From: an uncultured Lachnospiraceae bacterium
GTDB taxonomy: Bacteria; Bacillota; Clostridia; Lachnospirales; Lachnospiraceae
Length of the DNA stretch: 5,083 nucleotides
Direction of reading: 5' to 3'
Assembly (NCBI GenBank): GCA_902796695.1
Contig: CADBQE010000232.1
Location: 1-5,083, forward strand
Positions 1-5,083 of the stretch are shown here, piece after piece (the first letter of the stretch is position 1; each line of letters starts with the position of its first letter). The translations under genes and the position numbers were made by a program. Under the pieces are notes generated by a model, which was not told the origin of the DNA, ran no database searches, and worked only from the letters and a program-made list of their open reading frames with translations.

Positions 1-537
1 CACATTGTCCGTGCGGAAGTCGCGGAAGCGGCGCTCGCCGGCCACCTGGAAGGCACGGCGGTAGCGGGAGACGCCGCCCACGCGGATGCCCTGCGGGCTG
101 TGGCCGCTGTGCCCGAAATTCGAAAAACCGCCGGTGCCGATCCAGTAGGAGCCGCCGTTGTGCTCCTCTTTCTGCTCCTTCAGGCGCTCTTCGAACATCT
201 TGAGAATCTCTTCGATATCCTTCTGCGCGTATCCCTGATCCTGCAGAAAGGCACGGAAGGCTTCCATCACTTCCTGCGGCTTTTCCAGCCAGCGCATGAG
301 CTCTTCGGGCAGTTCGTCGTCTTCATAGGGAACATCTTTAAAGTATTCCAGGAAGATGCGGTCGAACTTGTCGTAATCGGCTTCTGATTTGACCAGAACG
401 GCGCGGCAGAGCTGATAGAAGCCGGTGAAAGAGGATCCGTGCAGGCCGAACAGCAGGCCGTCCAGCAGGGTGACCCACTCCGTCAGGCTCACGCCGAACC
501 CGCGCAGCTTCAGGTAATAAAAGAATCCGATAAACAT
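1..537 (-). CDS. CoxE-like VWA domain protein, N-terminal part (runs off the left edge)
   Basis: The reading frame is open from an ATG at 537-535 down to base 1, giving 179 residues with no stop; the C-terminal part lies outside the window. What is visible resembles the N-terminal half of CoxE-like proteins encoded beside MoxR ATPases. It has a hydrophobic start (MFIGFFYYLKLRGF) and a helical region with a charged segment at about residues 105-127. A Gly/Ser-rich block follows at about 133-155 (IGTGGFSNFGHSGHSPQGIR), then a basic, aromatic stretch ending AGERRFRDFR. In related proteins the VWA fold with its metal-binding MIDAS motif follows, so it is expected off the edge and cannot be checked here. 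The start overlaps the upstream ATPase stop by one base (TGATG). Only a weak purine run precedes it, which suggests translational coupling. Known MoxR/VWA pairs (RavA-ViaA, NorQ-NorD, CbbQ-CbbO, CoxD-CoxE) act in protein or metal-centre maturation. The client here is unknown. Confidence 0.82.
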   Translation of the reverse strand, partial: MFIGFFYYLKLRGFGVSLTEWVTLLDGLLFGLHGSSFTGFYQLCRAVLVKSEADYDKFDRIFLEYFKDVPYEDDELPEELMRWLEKPQEVMEAFRAFLQDQGYAQKDIEEILKMFEERLKEQKEEHNGGSYWIGTGGFSNFGHSGHSPQGIRVGGVSRYRRAFQVAGERRFRDFRTDNV

Positions 538-1346
538 CAGCGCAGCCGTCTCTTCATGGTTTCGATATCTTTGTCCTTCTTCAGCAGCACGCCGGCGAAG
601 GGAATCTCCTTCCGGATGCGGCTGACCGGGATCCCGCTCACCTGCAGCGCGCGCACCCAGTCCACCAGCTCGGAGGTGGAAGGCTTTTTCTCGATGCCGT
701 CCAGGGAACGCAGATAGTAGAACGCTTCCATCGACTGCTGCAGCAACTTGTCGTCCAGTTTGTCAAAATGCACGCGCAGGATCTTTTCCATCTGCTCCGG
801 GTCCGGGAATTCGATATAGTGGAAGATGCAGCGCCGCAGGAACGCGCCGGGCAGTTCCTTCTCCGCATTCGACGTGATGATCACCACGGGCCGCTGCCTG
901 GCGCGGATCGTCTCCCCGGTCTCCGGGATGTGGAATTCCATCCTGTCCAGCTCCCAGAGCAGGTCGTTGGGGAATTCCAGATCCGCCTTGTCGATCTCGT
1001 CGATCAGCAGGATGACCGGTTCCTCCGCCGAGAACGCCTCGCCCAGCTTGCCCAGCCGGATATACTGCGCGATGTTGTCCACGGCCTTGCCCCCGAACTG
1101 GGAATCGTACAGCCGCTGCACCACGTCGTACACGTACAGCCCGTCCTGGGCTTTTGTGGTGGACTTGATGTTCCAGATGATCAGACGCCGCTCCAGCGCG
1201 TCCGCCGCCGCCTGCGCCAGCATCGTCTTGCCCGTGCCCGGCTCCCCTTTGATCAGCAGCGGCTTCTCCAGCGTCATCGCGATATTGACCGCCTGGATCA
1301 GCTCCTCCGATGCGACATAATCATTCGTGCTCCGAAAACTCTTCAT
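537..1346 (-). CDS. MoxR-family AAA+ ATPase
   Basis: The product is a 269-residue cytosolic AAA+ ATPase of the MoxR type. Visible motifs are Walker A GEPGTGKT (residues 34-41), Walker B ILLIDEID (112-119), sensor-1 TSN (158-160) and a likely arginine finger in FLRRC (169-173). The C-terminal helical lid follows. The length fits a compact MoxR ATPase. The start at 1346 is chosen because AGGAG lies 7 bases upstream. The frame is open further upstream, but that extension would cross the divergent promoters and run into the rubrerythrin gene, and it does not look like protein. The gene overlaps the CoxE-like VWA gene by one base, so the two products are probably made in a fixed ratio and work together. 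By analogy with other MoxR-VWA systems, the ATPase would remodel a client protein or help insert a cofactor. Nothing in the window identifies the client. Confidence 0.93.
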   Translation of the reverse strand: MKSFRSTNDYVASEELIQAVNIAMTLEKPLLIKGEPGTGKTMLAQAAADALERRLIIWNIKSTTKAQDGLYVYDVVQRLYDSQFGGKAVDNIAQYIRLGKLGEAFSAEEPVILLIDEIDKADLEFPNDLLWELDRMEFHIPETGETIRARQRPVVIITSNAEKELPGAFLRRCIFHYIEFPDPEQMEKILRVHFDKLDDKLLQQSMEAFYYLRSLDGIEKKPSTSELVDWVRALQVSGIPVSRIRKEIPFAGVLLKKDKDIETMKRRLR

Positions 1347-1353
1347 GATCCGA

Positions 1354-1358
1354 CTCCT
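1354..1358 (-). promoter_or_regulatory. Ribosome binding site of the MoxR ATPase gene
   Basis: On the minus strand AGGAG stands 7 bases before the ATG at 1346. It decides the start: the open frame continues upstream to 1820, but no comparable site supports the longer version. Confidence 0.75.
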
Positions 1359-1372
1359 GTGATCTGACGTGA

Positions 1373-1447
1373 CGGAGGGACGGGCCCTCCGCCGTTTTTG
1401 ACCGGGCCGCTGGTCCAAAGGTCCCGGCATCGGCGGCAAAGTCCGCC
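1373..1447 (-). other. GC-rich structured leader of the MoxR-VWA unit
   Basis: Between the predicted minus-strand transcription start (about 1453) and the ATPase ribosome binding site lie three possible hairpins. They are a 5-bp stem GGCGG/CCGCC (1432-1436 with 1443-1447), a 5-bp stem CCGGG/CCCGG (1402-1406 with 1423-1427) and a 7-bp stem CGGAGGG/CCCTCCG (1373-1379 with 1385-1391, 5-base loop). The last sits about 14 bases before the ribosome binding site. I recognise no riboswitch or T-box consensus. On the plus strand the same 7-bp hairpin is followed by TTTTT at 1395-1399, so it also resembles a terminator facing the rubrerythrin promoter. No plus-strand gene lies upstream for it to end. 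The function is unproven, and GC-rich DNA makes such stems by chance. Confidence 0.3.
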
Positions 1448-1459
1448 TCTCTCTGTCCG

Positions 1460-1488
1460 ATTCTACCACAGGCGCGGCGAAAACAAAA
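1460..1488 (-). promoter_or_regulatory. Candidate extended -10 promoter for the MoxR-VWA unit
   Basis: Read on the minus strand, TGGTAGAAT (1468-1460) matches an extended -10 element (TGn followed by TAGAAT). A weak -35 such as TTTTGT (1488-1483) lies 17 bases upstream. Transcription would start near 1453, giving a leader of about 107 bases. No other minus-strand -10 candidate in the gap looked better. The weak -35 is compensated in part by the TG extension. Confidence 0.45.
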
Positions 1489-1501
1489 GAGGAAATCATC
1501 C

Positions 1502-1530
1502 TTGCACAGCGTCCTCCGGCATAGTATAAT
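1502..1530 (+). promoter_or_regulatory. Sigma-A type promoter of rubrerythrin
   Basis: TTGCAC (1502-1507) and a perfect TATAAT (1525-1530) are separated by exactly 17 bases, close to the housekeeping consensus. Transcription would start near 1537, leaving a leader of about 70 bases before the rubrerythrin ATG. I looked for a PerR-like palindrome around the promoter and saw no convincing match, so I cannot say how it is controlled. Confidence 0.75.
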
Positions 1531-1539
1531 ATTTCGAAC

Positions 1540-1570
1540 GGCCCCGGTGTCTGAACGGAAAACGGGGGCC
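1540..1570 (+). other. Possible hairpin in the rubrerythrin leader
   Basis: GGCCCC (1540-1545) can pair with GGGGCC (1565-1570) around a 19-base loop, at the very 5' end of the predicted transcript. It may stabilise the mRNA. No U-run follows, so it is not a terminator. The large loop makes it a weak call. Confidence 0.25.
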
Positions 1571-1608
1571 GGACGATCCTGACAAGGCAGTAAGAGAAAG
1601 GAGCAGTC

Positions 1609-2148
1609 ATGAGCAACAAATACGCCGGAACGCAGACCGAAAAGAATTTATGGGAGGCCTTTGCGGGCGAATCCCAGGCCAGGAACAAATACACGTATTT
1701 CGCCTCCCGGGCTAAAAAGGAAGGTTTTGAACAGATCTCGGCGCTGTTTGCAAAAACGGCGGACAATGAAAAAGAACATGCGGAACTCTGGTTCAAGGAA
1801 CTGGGCGGCATAGGCGGCACGGCGGAAAACCTGGCGGCCGCCGCCGACGGGGAGAACTATGAGTGGACCGACATGTACGAAGGCTTCGCGAAGACCGCGG
1901 AGGAAGAAGGATTCCCGGAACTGGCGGCCAGATTCCGCGGCGTGGCGGCCATCGAGAAGCACCATGAAGAGCGTTACCGCGCCCTGCTCCGCAACGTGGA
2001 GGCGCAGGAAGTCTTCGCGCGCAGCGAAGTGAAGGTATGGGAATGCCGGAACTGCGGCCACATCGTGGTCGGCACGCAGGCGCCGGAGATCTGCCCGGTC
2101 TGCGCGCATCCGCAGGCCTATTTCGAACTGCGCGCCGAAAACTATTGA
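1609..2148 (+). CDS. rbr: Rubrerythrin
   Basis: The product is a 179-residue cytosolic non-haem iron protein that reduces hydrogen peroxide to water in anaerobes, taking electrons through rubredoxin or NADH-linked partners. An N-terminal four-helix ferritin-like domain (about residues 1-135) carries the di-iron ligand pattern: E21, the E54-x-x-H57 pair, an acidic run at E98-E100, and a second E116-x-x-H119 pair followed by EERY. The C-terminal rubredoxin-like domain has the four iron-binding cysteines as CRNC (146-149) and CPVC (162-165). It ends with the usual HPQAYFEL stretch. The length is normal for the short classical form. AAAGGAG (1597-1603) stands 5 bases before the ATG, downstream of a strong promoter. 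The gene is divergent from the MoxR-VWA unit. All key residues seem intact, so it should be functional. Confidence 0.97.
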   Translation: MSNKYAGTQTEKNLWEAFAGESQARNKYTYFASRAKKEGFEQISALFAKTADNEKEHAELWFKELGGIGGTAENLAAAADGENYEWTDMYEGFAKTAEEEGFPELAARFRGVAAIEKHHEERYRALLRNVEAQEVFARSEVKVWECRNCGHIVVGTQAPEICPVCAHPQAYFELRAENY

Positions 2149-2192
2149 GCGACGCGGCGGACCGCAAAGAACCTGAAGCGGCAGCCGCCAGA

Positions 2193-2217
2193 CCCGTTCC
2201 GTTCATCCGGAAACGGG
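2193..2217 (+). other. Hairpin between rubrerythrin and degV
   Basis: CCCGTTCCG (2193-2201) pairs with CGG-A-AACGGG (2208-2217), a 9-bp stem with one bulged A and a 6-base loop, 45 bases after the rubrerythrin stop. No T-run follows, so it is not a canonical intrinsic terminator. It could be an mRNA 3' stabiliser, a processing site, or a weak or Rho-independent-like stop. I found no good promoter in the rest of this 107-base gap, so whether degV is read from the rubrerythrin promoter is undecided. Confidence 0.4.
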
Positions 2218-2255
2218 CACGGGCGCGCCGCCGACCAATGTGCAGAGGATAAACG

Positions 2256-3125
2256 ATGAGAGAATTTGTGATCATGGCGGACGTCAACGCCGACACCACG
2301 CCGGAGTTCGTCGAACGGGAAAATATCGCGATCATGCCCCAGTATTATCATTTCAACGACGGCGTGATCTATGGGGACGGCAATGTGCTGCCGACGGATA
2401 AGTTTTTTGAGCGGATGGAAGGCGGCGAGCGCGCGTATTCGATGGGATGCAACCCGGACCGGGTGCACGGGATCATGGAGCAGGCGGTGCTGGACGGCTT
2501 TGATATTATTGTGTTTATGGCGTCCTCCGACTGCAGCGGCAGCTATAATACGGTCTGCGTGGAGGCGGAGGACCTGATGCAGCAGTACCGGGACGCCCGC
2601 ATTCATGTGGTGGATTCCCGCCTGGAGTGTGCTCCGATCGGCCTGCTGGTCAAGCAGGCGGTCGCGTTAAAGCAGGCCGGCCGGACGTTTGATGAGGTGG
2701 TGAGGATCTCCGAGGAGAGCAAGGCCGGGGCCAATGTGTACTTCCTGGTGGACCATCTGGATTATCTGGTGCGCGGCGGCCGCCTTTCTCCGATCAGCGG
2801 CATGGTCGGCACCGTCCTGAACATCAAGCCCATTCTGTATTTCGAAGAAGGGAAAATCGTCCCCTTCACCAAGGTGCGGGGCCGCCAGACCGGCAAGAAG
2901 ACGATCATGGAACAGCTGAAAAAACTGGATCCGAAGACCACGGTCTGCTCCGTTGTCCACACGGTGGCGGAAGAGGAGGCCCGGGAATTCGCGGCTCAGA
3001 TCGAAACGGAGCTCGGCCTGAAGGTCGTAAGCATCGATGAGGTCAATCCCACGATCGGCGCGCATGCGGGGCACAACGCGCTGGGGGTAGCCTATCTGAC
3101 CAATGTACAGGCCCGCTGGTGGTAA
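2256..3125 (+). CDS. DegV family protein (fatty-acid/lipid-binding)
   Basis: This 289-residue protein has the normal length and order of DegV proteins. These are cytosolic two-domain proteins that bind a fatty acid; homologues (FakB) present fatty acids to the kinase FakA. Family landmarks are the N-terminal strand with ADVNADTT (8-15), SSDCSGSYN (90-98), the LDYLVRGGRLS helix (168-178), KPIL followed by KVRGR (191-210) and the C-terminal NPTIGAHAGHNALG (264-277). Two landmarks deviate. The loop usually reading TSQP is YSMGCNP (61-67), and the usual DSxxxSxG region is DSRLECAPIG (120-129). Ligand choice may therefore differ. AGAGGA at 2244-2249 precedes the ATG by 6 bases. The gene ends 10 bases before larC, so the two are probably cotranscribed. 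No fakA is in the window, so a role in fatty-acid phosphorylation is only an inference. Confidence 0.92.
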   Translation: MREFVIMADVNADTTPEFVERENIAIMPQYYHFNDGVIYGDGNVLPTDKFFERMEGGERAYSMGCNPDRVHGIMEQAVLDGFDIIVFMASSDCSGSYNTVCVEAEDLMQQYRDARIHVVDSRLECAPIGLLVKQAVALKQAGRTFDEVVRISEESKAGANVYFLVDHLDYLVRGGRLSPISGMVGTVLNIKPILYFEEGKIVPFTKVRGRQTGKKTIMEQLKKLDPKTTVCSVVHTVAEEEAREFAAQIETELGLKVVSIDEVNPTIGAHAGHNALGVAYLTNVQARWW

Positions 3126-3130
3126 GGAGG
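3124..3130 (+). promoter_or_regulatory. Ribosome binding site fixing the GTG start of larC
   Basis: A perfect AAGGAGG overlaps the degV stop codon and stands 5 bases before GTG at 3136. It favours this GTG over the in-frame ATG at 3103, which lies inside degV and would add 11 residues with no family resemblance. Confidence 0.85.
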
Positions 3131-3135
3131 TTTCT

Positions 3136-4464
3136 GTGAAACTGCTGTATCTGGACTGCGGCATGGGCGCGGCGGGCGATATGCTGACGGCCGCCCTGCT
3201 GGAACTCTTTCCGGACAAAGAAGCCGTGATCGATGAATTGAACGCACTCGGAATCCCCGGGGTGCATTATGAATACGTTCTGGCCGATAAATGCGGGATC
3301 CGCGGGACGCAGATGAAAGTGACCGTGAACGGGCAGGAGGAGAGAGATCTTCCGGAAGACCGCGATCACGACCATCATCATGACCATGACCATCATGACC
3401 ATGACTGCCATGATCACGACCATGACCCCCATCACGATCATGACCATGACCATCATCATGATCACGACCACGACCATGACCATGACCACCATCACCCGCA
3501 CGTGCACCGCAGCCTGCAGGACATCCGGGACCTTATCGCAGGCCTGCCTGCTTCCGAAGCCGTAAAAAGCCACGCGTCCGCGGTCTATACCCTGATCGCG
3601 GAGGCGGAGGGCCATGTGCACGGCCGCCCGGTGCCGGACATCCATTTCCATGAGGTCGGCACCATGGATGCGGTGGCGGATGTTGCGGCGGTCTGTCTGC
3701 TGATGGAAAAGCTGACGCCGGACAAAGTGCTGGCCTCCCCGGTCCATGTGGGCTGCGGCACGGTCCGCTGCGCTCACGGCATACTGCCGGTCCCGGCTCC
3801 CGCCACGGCGTATATCCTGCGGGACGTGCCCATCTACGGCGGAAAGATAAGCGGCGAATTGTGCACGCCCACCGGCGCCGCCCTGCTGAAGCATTTTGCG
3901 GCCGGGTTCGGGGAAATGCCGCCGCTTGCGGTCAAAGCCGTCGGATACGGCTGCGGAAAGAAGGACTTTCCCGCCGCCAACTGCGTGCGCGCCTTTTTAG
4001 GAGAAGCGGCTTCCGCGGAGGATACCGACCTGATCTGGGAACTGAACTGCAACGTGGATGACATGACCGCGGAGGAGATCTCCTTCGCCCTGGAGCGCTT
4101 CTTTGCGGCCGGCGCCCTGGAAGCCTACACGATCCCCGTGCAGATGAAGAAGAACCGCCCGGGCACCCTGATCCGCGTGATCTGCCGGGTGGAAGAAAAA
4201 GAGGAGCTGATCCGTCAGATCTTTCGCCACACCACCACGATCGGCCTGCGCGAAAATGCCACGCGCCGCCGTGTGCTGCGCCGCTCCTTTTCCGAACGGG
4301 AAACGCCTTTCGGTCCGGTGACCGTTAAACGCTCCGAGGGCTACGGCACGGAGCGCTGCAAGATCGAATACGAGGACCTGGCCCGCATCGCGCGGGAACG
4401 GGATCTGACGCTGGCGCAGGTGCGGGAGCGGATCGCGGGAAAGGAGAGCGCGCCGAATGCGTGA
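3136..4464 (+). CDS. larC: LarC, nickel insertion protein for the nickel-pincer nucleotide
   Basis: This 442-residue protein begins with the family's N-terminal signature, here LLYLDCGMGAAGDM (3-16). LarC inserts nickel into pyridinium-3,5-bisthiocarboxylate mononucleotide in a CTP-dependent reaction, the last step in making the cofactor of lactate racemase and other LarA-type enzymes. After the first segment comes a His/Asp-rich insert (78-124, 27 His in 47 residues). The conserved core follows: FHEVGTMDAVADV (171-183), SPVHVGCGTVRCAHG (201-215), GELCTPTGAAL (240-250) and VGYGCGKKDF (269-278). The C-terminal domain has NCNVDDMTAEE (304-314), a pattern typical of the family, and HTTTIGLRE (365-373). 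In Lactobacillus plantarum the protein comes from two frames joined by frameshifting; here one frame is continuous. The C-terminal end overlaps the next gene by 8 bases. No larA, larB or larE is visible. A storage or nickel-capture role for the His tract is inferred. Confidence 0.95.
   Translation: MKLLYLDCGMGAAGDMLTAALLELFPDKEAVIDELNALGIPGVHYEYVLADKCGIRGTQMKVTVNGQEERDLPEDRDHDHHHDHDHHDHDCHDHDHDPHHDHDHDHHHDHDHDHDHDHHHPHVHRSLQDIRDLIAGLPASEAVKSHASAVYTLIAEAEGHVHGRPVPDIHFHEVGTMDAVADVAAVCLLMEKLTPDKVLASPVHVGCGTVRCAHGILPVPAPATAYILRDVPIYGGKISGELCTPTGAALLKHFAAGFGEMPPLAVKAVGYGCGKKDFPAANCVRAFLGEAASAEDTDLIWELNCNVDDMTAEEISFALERFFAAGALEAYTIPVQMKKNRPGTLIRVICRVEEKEELIRQIFRHTTTIGLRENATRRRVLRRSFSERETPFGPVTVKRSEGYGTERCKIEYEDLARIARERDLTLAQVRERIAGKESAPNA
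3364..3507 (+). repeat. His/Asp-codon repeat tract inside larC
   Basis: The tract is built almost only of His (CAT/CAC) and Asp (GAC/GAT) codons. It contains an exact 20-base direct repeat, 3377-3396 and 3437-3456, offset by 60 bases (20 codons). A second near-copy pair (3409-3426 and 3457-3474, one mismatch) is offset by 48 bases. This suggests growth by slippage or unequal exchange while staying in frame. One Cys (codon at 3406) and one Pro (3427) interrupt it. On the minus strand the same bases make a spurious Met/Val-rich reading frame. Confidence 0.85.
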
Positions 4465-4987
4465 CAAAAAAGTAAAAAATCTGGTGATCTCGGCCGTCTG
4501 CCTGGCCCTCGCACTGGTCCTTCCCTTCTTAACGGGCCAGATCCCGGAGATCGGCAAAATGCTGAGCCCCATGCATATCCCGGTGCTGCTGTGCGGCTTC
4601 ATCTGCGGCCCCGGCTGGGGCTTTCTGGTGGGACTGATCGCCCCGCTGATGCGCTCCCTGCTCTTCAACATGCCCGTGCTGTTCCCGAACGCCATCGGCA
4701 TGATGGCCGAACTGGCCTGCTACGGTTTCACCGCCGGCTGGCTGTACCGACTGCTCCCGAAAAAGCCCTGGCGCGTGTACGTCAGCCTGATCGGCGCCAT
4801 GATCCTGGGCCGCCTCGTCTGGGGCATCGCCCGCGTCATCCTCTGGGGCCTGGGCAGTTCGGCGTTCAGCTGGCAGCTCTTCATTGCCGGCGCGTTCACG
4901 AACGCGGTCCCGGGAATCATCCTGCACATCGTACTGATCCCGCTGGTGGTGCTGGGGCTGGAGAGAAGCGGATTCATCAGGGAATAA
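4457..4987 (+). CDS. ECF transporter S component (substrate unknown)
   Basis: This 176-residue, very hydrophobic protein has about six membrane segments (roughly 7-25, 38-51, 54-71, 78-100, 106-130, 140-168). That matches the six-helix substrate-binding S component of energy-coupling factor vitamin and metal importers. The first helix carries an AxxxA pattern (A13, A17), as used by S components to contact the EcfT subunit. The blocks KMLSPMHIPVLLCGFICG (34-51) and NAIGMMAELACYGF (78-91) resemble a clostridial S-component family that I remember as annotated without a firm substrate. No EcfA ATPase or EcfT gene adjoins, as expected for group II systems that share one module. The ATG lies 8 bases inside the end of larC, with AAGGAG at 4441-4446 (10-base spacing), so translation is probably coupled. 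A vitamin-like or nickel-pincer-related substrate is a guess from position. Confidence 0.88.
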   Translation: MRDKKVKNLVISAVCLALALVLPFLTGQIPEIGKMLSPMHIPVLLCGFICGPGWGFLVGLIAPLMRSLLFNMPVLFPNAIGMMAELACYGFTAGWLYRLLPKKPWRVYVSLIGAMILGRLVWGIARVILWGLGSSAFSWQLFIAGAFTNAVPGIILHIVLIPLVVLGLERSGFIRE

Positions 4988-4998
4988 AAACATTGAAC

Positions 4999-5022
4999 GG
5001 AGCGGACGGAGAAGTCCGCTTC
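4999..5022 (+). terminator. Hairpin after the S-component gene, possible weak terminator
   Basis: GGAGCGGAC (4999-5007) pairs with GTCCGCTTC (5014-5022), a 9-bp stem including one G-U pair, with a 6-base loop. It sits 11 bases after the TAA at 4985-4987. The sequence after it is AT-rich (AAATATATTATAAA) but has no T-run. It is therefore an imperfect intrinsic terminator on the plus strand. Position and stem quality still make it the likely end of the degV-larC-S component transcript. Confidence 0.45.
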
Positions 5023-5069
5023 AAATATATTATAAAGTGATTAATAATATTGGGAGACCCAAAGACAGA

Positions 5070-5083
5070 ATGGATATCAAAGA
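5070..5083 (+). CDS. Possible first codons of a further gene (runs off the right edge)
   Basis: An ATG at 5070 opens a frame reading MDIK before the window ends. GGGAG at 5052-5056 is a possible but distant ribosome binding site (13 bases). An in-frame GTG at 5037 would give a longer start (VINNIGRPKDR then MDIK) but has no ribosome binding site. The AT-rich stretch at 5023-5050 could supply a -10 element (TATATT or TATTAT), though no good -35 is visible. Too little is present to name a product. Confidence 0.25.

Noticed and set aside
768..1367. Plus-strand open frame of 199 residues opposite the MoxR gene
   Set aside because: It is antisense to a gene with clear AAA+ motifs, has Arg/Gln/Leu-rich composition typical of shadow frames, and shows no ribosome binding site or domain.
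1515..1545. PerR or Fur operator at the rubrerythrin promoter
   Set aside because: The AT-rich bases around TATAATATT are explained by the -10 element. No 15-base inverted repeat of the PerR type is present.
1347..1820. Upstream extension of the MoxR ATPase frame to 427 residues
   Set aside because: The extra part crosses both promoters and the beginning of rubrerythrin on the other strand. It has no domain resemblance, while a good AGGAG supports the start at 1346.
3103..3135. ATG at 3103 as the start of LarC
   Set aside because: It lies inside degV without a ribosome binding site. The family N-terminus begins right after the GTG at 3136, which has a perfect AAGGAGG.
3367..3507. CRISPR or tandem-repeat array
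   Set aside because: The repeats are short, irregular, in frame and code for His/Asp inside larC. There are no unique spacers of constant length.
3043..3894. Minus-strand open frame of 283 residues with a long Met/Val run
   Set aside because: The Met/Val run is the reverse complement of the His/Asp codons of larC, so it is an artefact of GC-rich, low-complexity DNA.
3136..4464. Programmed frameshift joining larC1 and larC2, as in Lactobacillus
   Set aside because: The frame is continuous from GTG to TGA and covers both the N- and C-terminal family blocks, so no frameshift is needed.
4591..5040. Plus-strand open frame of 149 residues overlapping the S component
   Set aside because: It is a shifted frame of the S-component gene, rich in Arg/Pro/His, and lacks a ribosome binding site.

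Overview
The window is a piece of a GC-rich bacterial chromosome. It most likely comes from an anaerobic Bacillota of the class Clostridia. The pointers are strong purine-rich ribosome binding sites (AAGGAGG, AAAGGAG), a sigma-A type TTGCAC-17-TATAAT promoter, a classical rubrerythrin, a DegV protein, and an ECF-transporter S component of a type familiar from clostridia. I cannot name a genus. All genes are ordinary chromosomal ones. I see no insertion sequence, phage gene, CRISPR array, tRNA or rRNA.

Left part, minus strand (1-1346): a two-gene unit encodes a MoxR-type AAA+ ATPase (537-1346). It is followed, with a one-base TGATG overlap, by a CoxE-like VWA protein whose C-terminal half lies beyond base 1. 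MoxR ATPases and VWA proteins are well-known partners in chaperone-like or metallocofactor-related maturation systems. The client here is unknown.

Divergent region (1347-1608): this 262-base gap holds a minus-strand extended -10 promoter candidate and a GC-rich leader with several possible hairpins in front of the ATPase gene. It also holds a near-consensus plus-strand promoter in front of rubrerythrin.

Centre (1609-3125), plus strand: rubrerythrin (NADH-dependent peroxide reduction in anaerobes) is followed after a 107-base gap by a DegV-family lipid-binding protein. The DegV protein has unusual residues at two of the family's conserved loops.

Right part (3136-4987), plus strand: ten bases after the degV stop lies larC, the CTP-dependent nickel insertase that completes the nickel-pincer nucleotide. 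It begins at GTG and carries a long His/Asp-rich insert. An ECF-transporter S component overlaps the larC end by 8 bases. The degV-larC-S component stretch looks like one transcription unit. No larA, larB or larE is in view, so the nickel-pincer pathway must be completed elsewhere.

Right end (4988-5083): an abruptly AT-rich spacer with one hairpin, and possibly the first codons of another plus-strand gene.

I did not find a clearly new biological system. The points most worth a second look are the pairing of larC with an S component of unknown substrate, the expanded His/Asp repeat in LarC, the divergent DegV, and the structured leader of the MoxR gene.
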